Of a DNA stretch of 64,000 nt, positions 44,218 through 53,144 are shown piece by piece. The notes beneath the pieces were generated by a model. The model had not been told where the DNA came from. It ran no database searches and worked only from the letters and a program-made list of their open reading frames with translations. Source of the stretch: Terriglobia bacterium (GTDB taxonomy: Bacteria > Acidobacteriota > Terriglobia > Terriglobales > Acidobacteriaceae); the NCBI GenBank assembly GCA_020073465.1, contig JAIQFC010000001.1, positions 124,001 through 188,000 on the forward strand, read 5' to 3'. Each line of letters begins with the position of its first letter. Position 1 is the stretch's first letter. The translations under genes were made by a program, and so were the position numbers.

Positions 44218-45474
44218 ATGCTGATTGAGATCATTCACGAGGCTTGGATCGCGCTGAAGCGGAACCTCACGCGCAGCATGCTTACCATGCTGGGGATTGT
44301 CTGGGGGATCGCGACCGTCACGCTACTGATTGCCTACGGTAGCAGCTTCCGCAGCATCCTGGTGCATGGGTTTGATGCTTTTGGAAAGAGCGTCGTGATC
44401 TGCTGGCCGCAGCAGACCAGCGAGCAGCCCGGCGGGCAGCGTGCGGGAAAGAAAGTCGTCCTCGAACAGGCTGACCTGGACATGGTGAAGCAGACTGCCA
44501 CGCTGGTCAAACATGTGTGTCTCGAAACCGTCAGGCGGCCGGGAATTGCTTACGGCGACCGCATGGTTGGCACGGCGCCAGTGCGCGGGGTTTGCCCGGA
44601 ATACGGCGAGATGCGCAACGAAGTAGCGTCGGAAGGGCGCTGGATCAATGCCGAGGATGAACTGGAGCGGCGGCGCGTGATCTTTCTGGGAGGACGGCTC
44701 CGGGAACAGCTCTTCAGCGGGCGCCCGGCGGTGGGGGAGACGGTGCTGGTGAGTGGAGTGCGTTTCACCGTAATCGGGGTGATGGCGCGCAAGATTCAAC
44801 TCAGCAACTACTTCTCGAGCGATGATGAATCCTCGTGGATACCTTACTCGGCGGCGGGTGACTTGTGGAACACGCGGTACGCGGCGGTGATGGTCTTCGA
44901 GCCCATTGCCCCGCAGTTCGAAAAGAGGGCGATGGCGCAGGTGCTGGCGGCGGTCGCTACGCGACAGCAGTTCTCGCCGACCGATCCGAAGGCGTTCCAG
45001 ATGTTCGGGCGGGATGAGTTCCGTCCCGTGATCGATGCTCTGACGATCGGGCTGCAGGTGCTGCTTACTTTCATCGGGACGTTAACGCTCGGAATCGGCG
45101 GCGTGGGCGTGATGAACATCATGCTGGTTTCGGTGGACGAGCGTATTCGCGAGATCGGTTTGCGGAGGGCGCTCGGTGCGCGGAAGTGGCACATCAAGCT
45201 GCAGTTCCTGGCGGAGACTTTGCTGATCATGCTGCTGGGCGGGGCCATTGGCGTGGTGCTTTCCTACCTGATCGCCACCGCGGTGGGCACGCTGCCGATG
45301 ATGGGGCCGCTGTTCGAAGATGACTCAGGGCAGGGCGATATTCACCTGCGCATTTCCATGATGACAGTGCTGCTGTCCACTCTCGTATTGCTGGTTGTGG
45401 GCGTGATCAGCGGCCTGGTTCCGGCGATGCGAGCGTCGAAGCTGGATCCGGTGGAAGCGCTGCGGTACGAATGA
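44218..45474 (+). CDS. MacB/FtsX-type ABC transporter permease B
   Basis: 418 residues with the same architecture as permease A: NLTRSMLTMLGIVWGIATVT, a periplasmic domain, then LLTFIGTLTLGIGGVGVMNI and VDERIREIGLRRALGARKWH, ending SKLDPVEALRYE. The two genes probably form a heteromeric permease pair. I prefer ATG 44218; an in-frame TTG at 44197 lies inside the repeat arm. Confidence 0.9.
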   Translation: MLIEIIHEAWIALKRNLTRSMLTMLGIVWGIATVTLLIAYGSSFRSILVHGFDAFGKSVVICWPQQTSEQPGGQRAGKKVVLEQADLDMVKQTATLVKHVCLETVRRPGIAYGDRMVGTAPVRGVCPEYGEMRNEVASEGRWINAEDELERRRVIFLGGRLREQLFSGRPAVGETVLVSGVRFTVIGVMARKIQLSNYFSSDDESSWIPYSAAGDLWNTRYAAVMVFEPIAPQFEKRAMAQVLAAVATRQQFSPTDPKAFQMFGRDEFRPVIDALTIGLQVLLTFIGTLTLGIGGVGVMNIMLVSVDERIREIGLRRALGARKWHIKLQFLAETLLIMLLGGAIGVVLSYLIATAVGTLPMMGPLFEDDSGQGDIHLRISMMTVLLSTLVLLVVGVISGLVPAMRASKLDPVEALRYE

Positions 45475-45477
45475 GGC

Positions 45478-45520
45478 GTTCTTACTTCTGCATTCTGATT
45501 TCTTACTTCTGACCTTCTTT
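45478..45520 (+). repeat. Direct microrepeat, TTACTTCTG / GATTTC units
   Basis: TTACTTCTGCATTCTGATTT is followed by TTACTTCTGACCTT at about 45481-45517. It looks like a single arm of the same kind of spacer element seen elsewhere; no complementary arm is found nearby. Confidence 0.55.
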
Positions 45521-45594
45521 CGCTTCCTACGAATTAGTTTGATCCTTCCTGCAGTTCGCAGTACCTTGCTCTTGAGTCGTAGCTGAGGTGTCCC

Positions 45595-46686
45595 TTGCCC
45601 ATTTCCGCGGTGGATACAGTTTCTCTCGCCTTTCGACATACAAAGGAGCAACTATTCCAGCCCTTTCGCTTTGGCCAGTGGACCAGACTGGCCGTGGTCG
45701 GGCTGCTGGCGGGGGAACTGGGCTCAAGCGGCGGGTGCAATACTCACTCCAATTTCAACATCCCGCACCAGCCTGATACCTCGCGCCATTTTCTGGAACA
45801 GACATTGCCGTCGATCGATCCAGCGCTGTTTGCCGGGCTGATTGTCGTACTTGTCGTCGCCGGACTAGTGCTCGGCATCGTGCTGATGTACGTGGGCAGC
45901 GTGATGCGGTTCGTTCTCTTCGACAGCGTCCTGGCAAAAGAGTGTCACATCCGCCAGGGATGGAACCGCCGGCAAGGCCCAGGGGCTCGGTACTTCTTGT
46001 GGCAGTTGCTCTACGTGCTGGGGATGATCGTGGGAATGGTGGTGCTGGTTGGAATCCCACTGGGAATTGCCTTTTTGGCGGGATGGTTAAAGGAGCCGCG
46101 CCAGCATTTGGCGCCCTTGATTTTGGGCGGGATTCTCTGGTTCCTTTTCCTGGTGATCTTCGTGGTTGCCGCCGCAGTGGTGTATGTGCTGACCAAAGAC
46201 TTCGTCGTGCCGCAGATGGCGCTCGAAAACATTGGTGCCATCGAAGGATGGCGGCGGCTCTGGCACATGATGGAGGCAGAAATGGGTGGGTATGCCGGCT
46301 ATGTTGGCGTGAAAATTGTGTTGGCCATCGGGGCGGCGATTATCGTTGGTATTGCTACGCTGATCTTGGCATTGATCATCGCAATTCCGACGGTAGGATT
46401 GGCAATTGTGGCGGTCCTGACCGGGAAGACGGCCGGGCTGACCTGGAACGTCTATACGATTACAGTGGCCGTAGTGGTCGGCTGCGTGCTGCTGGCGATT
46501 TTTCTGTATCTGGTTGCGCTCATCTCGGTGCCGGTGATTGTGTTCTTTCCGGCATATTCGATTTACTTCTTTGCGGCGCGGTACCCAGCGCTGAGTGCGG
46601 TTTTGTATCCGGTGCCGGGGGGCGCGGCCCCGATTTCTCCACCAGGGCAATCGCCATTGCCGCCGGCTCCATCGCCGATTGGGTAG
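45595..46686 (+). CDS. Polytopic membrane protein of unknown function
   Basis: 363 residues with about six hydrophobic segments, for example LFAGLIVVLVVAGLVLGIVL, VLGMIVGMVVLVGIPLGIAF and IVLAIGAAIIVGIATLILAL. A loop contains the pattern LTKDFVVPQMALENIGAIEG before WRRLWHMM. The C-terminus is Pro-rich. This resembles the DUF4013 / GDPD membrane-domain class of predicted membrane proteins, whose role is unknown. It starts with TTG 45595, with GAGG six bases upstream. Confidence 0.7.
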   Translation: MPISAVDTVSLAFRHTKEQLFQPFRFGQWTRLAVVGLLAGELGSSGGCNTHSNFNIPHQPDTSRHFLEQTLPSIDPALFAGLIVVLVVAGLVLGIVLMYVGSVMRFVLFDSVLAKECHIRQGWNRRQGPGARYFLWQLLYVLGMIVGMVVLVGIPLGIAFLAGWLKEPRQHLAPLILGGILWFLFLVIFVVAAAVVYVLTKDFVVPQMALENIGAIEGWRRLWHMMEAEMGGYAGYVGVKIVLAIGAAIIVGIATLILALIIAIPTVGLAIVAVLTGKTAGLTWNVYTITVAVVVGCVLLAIFLYLVALISVPVIVFFPAYSIYFFAARYPALSAVLYPVPGGAAPISPPGQSPLPPAPSPIG

Positions 46687-46687
46687 A

Positions 46688-46842
46688 GGCGACCCTCAGC
46701 GCCTAAAGCCGAGAGGCTGTGCTCTATGCCGCGGCTGTTAGGCAGAATAACAACCCTGTCTACGACTGCGTTCTGAAAGGGTGTGGCCCAGCCGCACCGC
46801 AAATGGCAAGAAATCAGCCGCGGCTTTAGCCGCTCAGGCACT
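46688..46842 (+). repeat. Inverted repeat, CCTCAGCG...GGCTTTAGCCGCTCAGG type
   Basis: CCTCAGCGCCTAAAGCC (about 46690-46706) is mirrored by GGCTTTAGCCGCTCAGG (about 46823-46839). The inner part includes GCCGCGGC twice. It lies in the 234-base spacer between convergent genes. The second half of the palindrome in the DinG-type helicase (GGGGCTTCGACCCCTGAGG) has a similar end. Confidence 0.65.
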
Positions 46843-46920
46843 TTCGGTTAACAAAGAGAGTTTTTGCGCAAGCTCTCAAGCCATGCCCTTCCCAGTTTGT
46901 CCCCGCGCAAGGCAGTCTCT

Positions 46921-47748
46921 TCATGGTTGCGGATTCTTTAGCCTAGCGGCCTTGCCATGCGGCCAGTTGAAGCGGCGTCCAATGATGCATTTCACGAGCA
47001 GGTGATCGGTGGAACGGGTGGCTCCGACCCCGACGCCAAAGTTGAACTCCCACTGCGGGCCGAAATCCACATCAATCGTGGGAACAAATTGCTGCTGTTG
47101 CTCTCGGAGCGGGTCAAAGCCTGAGAGCGGGCCGTAGCTTCCGTAGTATTCCAGGCCGCCCGCGATCTTCTTGGTGAAGTCGTAGCTGACTTTGACATTG
47201 GGAGAAAATTCCACTCCCTTGTTCACGCCCGGGCCATGAAAGGAGCGGTCCAGCGTCGGGTTGAAGCTCATGTACCAGCGGCCGATCTTCTTGTCGAGGA
47301 TGGGACGAATTTCCATGGTCCAGGTGTCAGGGGAAAAGGCGGCGCGCTGGTATCCAACTTCCAGCGACAGGCTCACACCGACCGGCCAGTGCCATTTCTC
47401 CGGAATGCGCACGCGGGGACGGATGTGGTCGCCCACCCACTGCCATCCGCCATCAGCCTGGATGCTGGAGAAGACGTAGAAGCCGACCTCGGACCAGTCG
47501 TTGATACCCTGCGTGATTTCCAGCGTCTCGTGCATGGCGTGATTGGTGGGGAGGACGCCATCTTGCACCGTTTTCGTGCCTTCGACGGTGAAGTTGGAGT
47601 GGATCTCGAGCATGGTGGAACTTGGAGGGACGGTGTCGTAGCTGTAGACCTGAACTTCGTAGTTGCCTTGTGCGTGGGCGAGCGGGAAGGCGGCAACGGT
47701 AAAGGCGGCAAGGACTGTGAGGAATGCGGTTCGCGAGATGGGCGCCAT
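46921..47748 (-). CDS. Predicted outer-membrane beta-barrel protein
   Basis: 275 residues with signal peptide ISRTAFLTVLAAFTVAAFPL. The mature part alternates amphipathic strands with aromatic girdle residues: MLEIHSNFTVEG, SEVGFYVFSSIQADGGWQWV, GRWYMSFNPTLDR, KIAGGLEYYGSYGP and WEFNFGVGVGATRSTDHLLV. This is the pattern of small OMPs that annotate as outer-membrane or transporter-like proteins. No specific substrate can be assigned. In-frame codons upstream of ATG 47748 are not conserved in character. Confidence 0.7.
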   Translation of the reverse strand: MAPISRTAFLTVLAAFTVAAFPLAHAQGNYEVQVYSYDTVPPSSTMLEIHSNFTVEGTKTVQDGVLPTNHAMHETLEITQGINDWSEVGFYVFSSIQADGGWQWVGDHIRPRVRIPEKWHWPVGVSLSLEVGYQRAAFSPDTWTMEIRPILDKKIGRWYMSFNPTLDRSFHGPGVNKGVEFSPNVKVSYDFTKKIAGGLEYYGSYGPLSGFDPLREQQQQFVPTIDVDFGPQWEFNFGVGVGATRSTDHLLVKCIIGRRFNWPHGKAARLKNPQP

Positions 47749-47856
47749 GAGAGTGTCTTTTTCCAGGGCCGCCCTGTCTCTCCGCGCGACCGTTGTTCCA
47801 TGATGCATGGCGGCGACGACAAGACGCAACCAGGGTTGGTGCAATCAACCCTTTTG

Positions 47857-47899
47857 GTTGGCATTCCGACCCTGAGCAACGCGAAGGGGGAGGAATCTG
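47857..47899 (+). repeat. GGCATTCCGACCCTGAGC-type dispersed repeat
   Basis: Related to the element at about 19113-19151 (ATTCCGACCCTGAGCGAAGC). It lies in the spacer between the barrel protein and exbD. Confidence 0.6.
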
Positions 47900-48043
47900 C
47901 TGTCGTGCCGGCGCCCGGCAAAACCCAGGTTCCTCGTCGCTTTGCTCATCGGCTGACACAGGACACGAGGGTCGTGGAACTCCTGCGTCGATCGAGGTGT
48001 CTGATGTTGCAGACACGCGCGTGCCTGAGAGGAGCAAGATTCC

Positions 48044-48487
48044 ATGTCATTCTCGATGGCAGGCGGGGGTCCGTCCGGTCCGCAGATCAATGTCACGCCG
48101 CTGATTGATGTGCTGCTGACGCTGATTATTGTGTTCATGGTGGTCGTGTCGATGGACCAGGAATATCAGGAGAAGGTGCAAATGCCGCAACCGGATCAGA
48201 AGCCCACGGCGGAGGAGAAGCAGTCGCGCACGATTGTGATCCAGGTGGTGTGGACGACGAAAGATCAGCCACCCACGGTGAAGATCAATCAGGAAGACGT
48301 GAGGTGGGAAGATCTGGAGACGCGGCTGGCACGAATCTACTTGACGCGGGCTGAGAAAGTCGCATTCGTGCGCGGCGATGCCGACGTGAATTTCCAGTAC
48401 GTGGCCGATGTGATTGATCTGGCGCATCACGCGGGCGTGCAGCGAGTGGGGCTGCTGACGCAGGGGCGAGAAGTGGCGGGGGAGTAG
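48044..48487 (+). CDS. ExbD/TolR-family protein
   Basis: 147 residues. Residues 12-40 give the ExbD/TolR signature: INVTPLIDVLLTLIIVFMVV, with the conserved membrane Asp (D22) that carries protons. The periplasmic domain ends VADVIDLAHHAGVQRVGLLT. With ExbB/TolQ it would energise TonB or Tol systems. No exbB, tolQ or tonB gene is next to it, and the neighbours are unrelated, so its motor partner must lie elsewhere. GAGGAG lies 10 bases before the ATG. Confidence 0.88.
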   Translation: MSFSMAGGGPSGPQINVTPLIDVLLTLIIVFMVVVSMDQEYQEKVQMPQPDQKPTAEEKQSRTIVIQVVWTTKDQPPTVKINQEDVRWEDLETRLARIYLTRAEKVAFVRGDADVNFQYVADVIDLAHHAGVQRVGLLTQGREVAGE

Positions 48488-48515
48488 AGGATTCCTGTCA
48501 TCGGGCCGAGGACTG

Positions 48516-49280
48516 CTACGGTGAACTGAGCCGATCAACCATCCGAAGCAGGTGGCTGGCGAACACAATAATTTCCGCCGCGTCGGTTGCTTCAGTCGGC
48601 ACGTTGCGGTGGCTCTGGGGGTTTTTGTACAAACCGATCGCGCCGCTGAAGAGGTCTGCCATCCCCTTCTGTTCAGCCGCCGGTAGAGTGGTGTCGGTCA
48701 GAGATCCCGGGGTGATGGCTGGCTTGTCGGGATCGACAGGTCGAAATGCCTCTCGCATCAGCTTAGTTCCAACCAGTTCAGCGGGGAACTTTCCAGCTCC
48801 GCGAACGGCCACTTCAACCTCGCGAAAGGCCTGAAAGACGGCCGTGTCGTACTCGCCGCGGAGGAACGCCGGGTAGACCTTTGAAGCGATGAGCGGATGA
48901 AGCTGACCTTTAGGAAGCAGGCTCGCCTTGCGATACGCGGCGAAATCCTCTCGCGACTTCACCAGCCGTGCTCGCCTCGATATGGAAAACCAGGGCGAGG
49001 GCTGAAGAGGATCGCGCACCAACAGGCCTTCATTTTCCAACCAAGTCCAAGCCTCAGTCAAAGCTTGGTTGACGTCAGCTTGGCGACCTGCATACTCGGG
49101 ATGCTGATGCCGATAGTTGAAGAAATTGTGTTGACTGATACTGCCCTGGCTGACAATCCCGTCTCCACTGTTGCCACCGAAGCTGCTTAGATGGGTCAGC
49201 AAGACTCCAGCGAGTTCTTCCACTTCCAGCGCGAGCAGGTCGTCCGCGTTAGGAACTAGCGAGGGGAGAGATGAGTACAT
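48516..49280 (-). CDS. TIGR02391-like protein, possible HEPN RNase domain
   Basis: 254 residues, no signal peptide. The N-terminal 110 residues look like a winged-helix reader (DVNQALTEAWTWLENEGLLV, PWFSISRRARLV). The C-terminal half reads FLRGEYDTAVFQAFREVEVA, LMREAFRPVDPDKPAITPGS and ADLFSGAIGLYKNPQSHRNV. The last block, with KNPxSHR, is characteristic of the TIGR02391/Ymh group and resembles HEPN-type sequences. HEPN proteins are often RNases in toxin or abortive-infection systems, but the role here is inference. No antitoxin neighbour is evident. Confidence 0.65.
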   Translation of the reverse strand: MYSSLPSLVPNADDLLALEVEELAGVLLTHLSSFGGNSGDGIVSQGSISQHNFFNYRHQHPEYAGRQADVNQALTEAWTWLENEGLLVRDPLQPSPWFSISRRARLVKSREDFAAYRKASLLPKGQLHPLIASKVYPAFLRGEYDTAVFQAFREVEVAVRGAGKFPAELVGTKLMREAFRPVDPDKPAITPGSLTDTTLPAAEQKGMADLFSGAIGLYKNPQSHRNVPTEATDAAEIIVFASHLLRMVDRLSSP

Positions 49281-49306
49281 CGAATGCTCCTGCGGCGCTT
49301 GCGATT

Positions 49307-50794
49307 CTAATTCCTGGCCCTGTTCTTAATCCAGATCGGCGTGCCTAGGAAGCCGAAAGCCTCCCGGATCTGGTTCTCCAAAAAGCGCTGGTAGGAGAAG
49401 TGCAACTTGACGGCGCGGTTGGTGAACAGAACGAACGTGGGCGGCGCTACCGAAGCCTGCGTCATGTAAAGGATTTTCACGCGCGAGCGCATGGGGACCG
49501 AGGCACGTTCGAAGTCAACCTGCTCGATGAAGCGGTTCATGGCTGAAGTGGGAATGCGCTTGCGGCGCTCGGTGGCGACCTGTTCGAGCAGGGGAAAGAT
49601 TTTGTCCGTCCCTTTACCTGCGTTAGCGGAGGTGAAGACTACGGGCGCATAGTTCAGGAACTTGAGATCGTAGCGCAGGCGTTCTTCGTAAGCGGCGCGG
49701 TCTCCGGGACGCTTGCTCTCGCGCATGCGGGAGGCCTTTGTAGGACGCACGTCTTTCTGTGGGCCGCCGGAGACCAGATCCCATTTATTGACGACAATGA
49801 TGACCGAGCGGCCACTCTCGTGGGCGTAGCCGGCGATCGAGGCGTCGAGCTGGCTTACGCCTTCGGTCGCGTCGATGACGAGCAGCGCGATGTCGGCGGC
49901 CTCCAGATGTTTGCGGGCCATGACGACGGAGAGTTTTTCCGCCATGAGGTGCGTCTTGCCTTTGCGACGGATGCCGGCCGTGTCGATGAAGCGGAAGCTG
50001 CGTCCGTGGCGCTCGACGATTTCGTCGACCGCGTCGCGCGTGGTGCCAGGGATGGGCGACACGATGGCGCGGTCGGAGGCGGTCAGCGCGTTCAGCAGCG
50101 TGGACTTGCCGACGTTGGGATGTCCGATGATGGCGACTTTCACTTCGTGAGGCTGTTCAGCTTCGGTTGGCGCAGGAGTGCCTTGCTCCGGCGTCCAAGG
50201 GCGAGAAGCCGGCGGGACGCCGGCGCTACTGTCGTTGGGCTGCTCCGGTTCATTGGTTGCTGATCCCGCGGGAAGAACTTTCAGAACGGCATCCAGCAAG
50301 TCATCCACTCCCCGGCCATGCTCGGCAGAGATGGGAAACATCTCCCTGACTCCCAGGCGGTGAAACTCGTCGATCAGCGAAGACTGCTTGTCCGAATCGA
50401 TCTTGTTGACGGCCACGAAGAGCGGACGGTTGGCCTTGCGCAGCAGCCGCGCGAGCTCGAGATCGGGGCCGGCGAGTTCGGTGCGGCCGTCCACGACCAT
50501 GATGATCGCGGCCGCTTCGTCGAACGCCACGCGGGCCTGCCGGAAAATCTCCGACGGGATGAAGTCTTTTACCTCGGGAAGGATGCCGCCGGTGTCGACC
50601 AGGCGCAGGTGACGCCCGCGCCATTCGGCGTCGCCGTAGAGGCGGTCGCGGGTAATGCCGGGTTCGTCGCCGACAATGGCGCGGCGAGAGCCCACGATGC
50701 GGTTGAACAGCGTGGACTTGCCCACGTTGGGACGGCCTACGATGGCGACGGTGGGGGCGGAGGCGGCGGTCGAGTTGTAGGTAGGCTGAGTCAA
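49307..50794 (-). CDS. der: GTPase Der (EngA), with palindrome-encoded linker
   Basis: About 495 residues from TTG 50794. Der has two tandem GTPase domains and a KH-like end and assists 50S ribosome assembly. G1 motifs GRPNVGKS (20-27) and GHPNVGKS (near 222), DTGGILPE and DTAGIRRKGKTHLMAEKLSV, and NKWDLVSGG are all present. The inter-domain linker (about 180-215) is long and contains SSAGVPPASRPW, encoded by a perfect palindrome (50208-50224). No ATG fits near the conserved start. The open frame to 50920 would overlap the divergent helicase gene. Confidence 0.92.
   Translation of the reverse strand: MTQPTYNSTAASAPTVAIVGRPNVGKSTLFNRIVGSRRAIVGDEPGITRDRLYGDAEWRGRHLRLVDTGGILPEVKDFIPSEIFRQARVAFDEAAAIIMVVDGRTELAGPDLELARLLRKANRPLFVAVNKIDSDKQSSLIDEFHRLGVREMFPISAEHGRGVDDLLDAVLKVLPAGSATNEPEQPNDSSAGVPPASRPWTPEQGTPAPTEAEQPHEVKVAIIGHPNVGKSTLLNALTASDRAIVSPIPGTTRDAVDEIVERHGRSFRFIDTAGIRRKGKTHLMAEKLSVVMARKHLEAADIALLVIDATEGVSQLDASIAGYAHESGRSVIIVVNKWDLVSGGPQKDVRPTKASRMRESKRPGDRAAYEERLRYDLKFLNYAPVVFTSANAGKGTDKIFPLLEQVATERRKRIPTSAMNRFIEQVDFERASVPMRSRVKILYMTQASVAPPTFVLFTNRAVKLHFSYQRFLENQIREAFGFLGTPIWIKNRARN
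50208..50224 (-). repeat. In-frame palindrome inside der
   Basis: GCCGGCG / CGCCGGC around GGA, in the linker between the two G domains. On the coding strand it encodes AGVPPA. A similar hairpin pair lies in the lpxK-hldE1 gap. Confidence 0.85.
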
Positions 50795-50887
50795 AATGGG
50801 CGGCGGAAGCAATCGACTCTTCGAGTCGGCATGACCGGTTAGAAACACGGTCCACACGAGCGGTGCGATGCACAGGCCGGAAGTAGC

Positions 50888-50893
50888 TATTAT
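50888..50893 (+). promoter_or_regulatory. -10-like box before the DinG-type helicase gene
   Basis: TATTAT nine bases before the GTG at 50903 in the divergent der/helicase spacer. AGAGG also lies in the gap, so both a short leader and normal ribosome binding are possible. Confidence 0.35.
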
Positions 50894-50902
50894 AGAGGCT
50901 TC

Positions 50903-53029
50903 GTGGCCTCTTCTTCCCATCCCGCGTCTTCGGCAACGCCTCCGCGACCTGCGCCAATTGGCAAAGATGCGTCACTTTACCAATTCTTCGCTCCGGGGGG
51001 AGTACTGTCACGCACGCATCCCGCATATGAGTTCCGGCGCGGGCAACTGCAGATGGCGCAGGCAGTCGAGCAGGCGTTGGAAGAGAAGCGGCACCTGATT
51101 GTGGAGGCAGGGACAGGCACGGGGAAGACGCTGGCCTATCTGCTGCCGGTGATTCGCTCGGGAAAGCGCGTCATCATCTCGACCGGAACGAAGAATCTGC
51201 AGGAACAACTGTTCTACAAAGACCTCCCGTTTCTGGAGCAGGCGTTGTTTGGAGAGTCGGCCTCCGGCTCCCGGCTTTCGGTCTGCTACATGAAGGGCCG
51301 CAACAACTACTTGTGCCGCAAAAAGCTCTACGACCTGACCGACCAGCCGGTGCTCAGCGGCCTCGACGAAATTGGACAATATCGCGCCATTGCGGCCTGG
51401 GAGAAGACAACGCAGACCGGCGACCGGGCCGAACTCGCCGAGCTGCCCGAAGCCAGCTTGCTCTGGCACAAGCTGGACGCGCGCTCGGACGCCTGCATCG
51501 GGCAGAAGTGCAGCCAGTGGGAGCGGTGTTTCATCACCGAGATGCACCGGAAGGCGATGGAGAGCGACATCATCATCGTGAACCATCACCTGTTCTTTGC
51601 CGATCTCGCCATCAAGCTGCAGGCGGATGGCGCACCCGACGCGGGAATCCTGCCGGAAGCGGCCGCAGTGATTTTCGATGAAGCGCACGAGATTGAAGAT
51701 GTGGCAGGGAACTATTTCGGCATTTCGGTCAGCAATCTGCGGGTGGAAGAACTGGCGCGGGATGTCGAGGCGTCGCTGCAACATCACCGCATGATGTCGC
51801 CGTCACTTTCCGGGGCACTGGGCAGTTTGCGCGAGCGCTCACAATTCTTCTTCTCGCTACTGCCGCCGGGCCAAGGGCGATTCGCCTTTGAAACTCGCCG
51901 CGAGTTTCTGGAAGAAAACGGAGATGAATTCCTGGCGTTCAACCAGGCGCTGACCCGGCTGGCTGGGGAACTGGAAAACCTGCCCCAGAAGCCGGAAGAA
52001 GTCTTCAACTTCGCGCGACGGGCGCAGGAAATTCAGGTACAGCTCGACTATGCGATGGAGTCGGAGGATCGCAATACGGTCTTTTGGGTCGAGCGGCGGG
52101 GCGGTCGGGGGTCTGATCGGACTGGGTACTGTGCTGACCGGGAAGGGCGCGGCTTCAGCCGTGCCGAAAAGGGGCGTACAGGGAAAGGGGCTTCGACCCC
52201 TGAGGGCGCCACCGGCTCGCGTCAGAACGTCTTCCTTCAGGCAACCCCCATAGATGTTGGTCCCATCTTGCGCGAGTGCCTCTGGTCGAAGCTCGAATGC
52301 GCCGTGCTGACTTCCGCCACGCTCGCTGTGGGTGGGGGTTTCGACTACATTACACAGCGGCTCGGTCTGGAGCATGCTCGCGAGTCCGTGCTGCCCTCGC
52401 ACTTTGACTACCAGAGCCAGGCATTGTTGTATGTGCCGCCGGACCTGCCCGATCCCCGCACGCCACAATTTGGCGCTAAGGCCGCGGAGCGGATCCGCAA
52501 GCTGCTGGAAATCACTCGCGGCCGCGCGTTCGTGCTGTTCACCAGCTATGCGCAGATGAACGAGATCCACCAGCGTCTGCTCGGCGAGCTGGAATTCCCC
52601 ATGCTGCGCCAGGGTGACGCGCCGAAGAGCGCACTGCTCGAGGAGTTCCGCCTGACTCCCAATGCAGTGCTGTTTGCTACTTCTTCATTCTGGCAGGGCG
52701 TCGATGTGCAGGGAGAGCAGCTGAGCTGCGTGATTATCGATCGCTTGCCGTTTGCGGTTCCGAGTGATCCTGTTGTGGCGGCGCGAGTGAAGGCCATTGA
52801 TGCCGACGGAGGCAATGCCTTTTTCCAATATCAGGTGCCGGCGGCGGTGATCACGCTGAAGCAGGGCTTCGGGCGGTTGATCCGCTCCCTCCACGACCGT
52901 GGGCTGCTGTGTCTGCTCGACAACCGCATTCTGAAGAAGCAGTACGGGCGGGTGTTTGTGGAGAGCCTTCCCAACTACAAGAGGACCACGGAGATGCGCG
53001 TGGTCGAGGACTTCTTCGGTGTGAGCTGA
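50903..53029 (+). CDS. DinG/XPD-type ATP-dependent DNA helicase with repeat-encoded insertion
   Basis: 708 residues, starting at GTG after AGAGG. An SF2 helicase of the Fe-S DinG/YoaA/XPD group. Walker A AGTGTGKTLAYL is at about 69-80, and FDEAHEIEDV is the DEAH box. Cysteines at 128, 138, 198, 203 and 209 lie in the usual Fe-S region. C-terminal motifs FATSSFWQGVDVQGEQLSCV and QGFGRLIRS are intact. Between FWVERRGG and NVFLQATPID there are about 40 extra residues (398-440) of low-homology Arg/Gly/Ser sequence encoded by palindromic repeats. Normally these blocks are nearly adjacent. It would unwind damaged or G4/R-loop DNA. Confidence 0.88.
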   Translation: MASSSHPASSATPPRPAPIGKDASLYQFFAPGGVLSRTHPAYEFRRGQLQMAQAVEQALEEKRHLIVEAGTGTGKTLAYLLPVIRSGKRVIISTGTKNLQEQLFYKDLPFLEQALFGESASGSRLSVCYMKGRNNYLCRKKLYDLTDQPVLSGLDEIGQYRAIAAWEKTTQTGDRAELAELPEASLLWHKLDARSDACIGQKCSQWERCFITEMHRKAMESDIIIVNHHLFFADLAIKLQADGAPDAGILPEAAAVIFDEAHEIEDVAGNYFGISVSNLRVEELARDVEASLQHHRMMSPSLSGALGSLRERSQFFFSLLPPGQGRFAFETRREFLEENGDEFLAFNQALTRLAGELENLPQKPEEVFNFARRAQEIQVQLDYAMESEDRNTVFWVERRGGRGSDRTGYCADREGRGFSRAEKGRTGKGASTPEGATGSRQNVFLQATPIDVGPILRECLWSKLECAVLTSATLAVGGGFDYITQRLGLEHARESVLPSHFDYQSQALLYVPPDLPDPRTPQFGAKAAERIRKLLEITRGRAFVLFTSYAQMNEIHQRLLGELEFPMLRQGDAPKSALLEEFRLTPNAVLFATSSFWQGVDVQGEQLSCVIIDRLPFAVPSDPVVAARVKAIDADGGNAFFQYQVPAAVITLKQGFGRLIRSLHDRGLLCLLDNRILKKQYGRVFVESLPNYKRTTEMRVVEDFFGVS
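52096..52224 (+). repeat. In-frame palindromic repeat insertion in the helicase gene
   Basis: Two hairpins: GGCGCGGCT/AGCCGTGCC around TC (52146-52165) and AGGGG/CCCCT around a CTTCGA loop (52186-52201), with flanking GGCGCC. The segment keeps the reading frame open and adds about 40 residues. Confidence 0.8.
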
Positions 53030-53144
53030 CGGAGGATCGTTTCCACAACACCGCCTCGAGCCCCAGCCCGGCTGTAGAATGTAAATGTATAGGATATGGG
53101 TTGGACTGCCGTCTTCCTGTGCCAAGGGCGCCGCTGAGGGATAC

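Noticed and set aside
50795-50920. Der starting at ATG 50920
   Set aside because: It would overlap the divergent helicase start and add residues without homology, although no good alternative ATG exists.
53030-53144. PreQ1 riboswitch ahead of queD
   Set aside because: No preQ1-I pseudoknot consensus (C-rich stem with an A-rich tail) is visible. The spacer only holds a TAGAAT-type box and a ribosome site.
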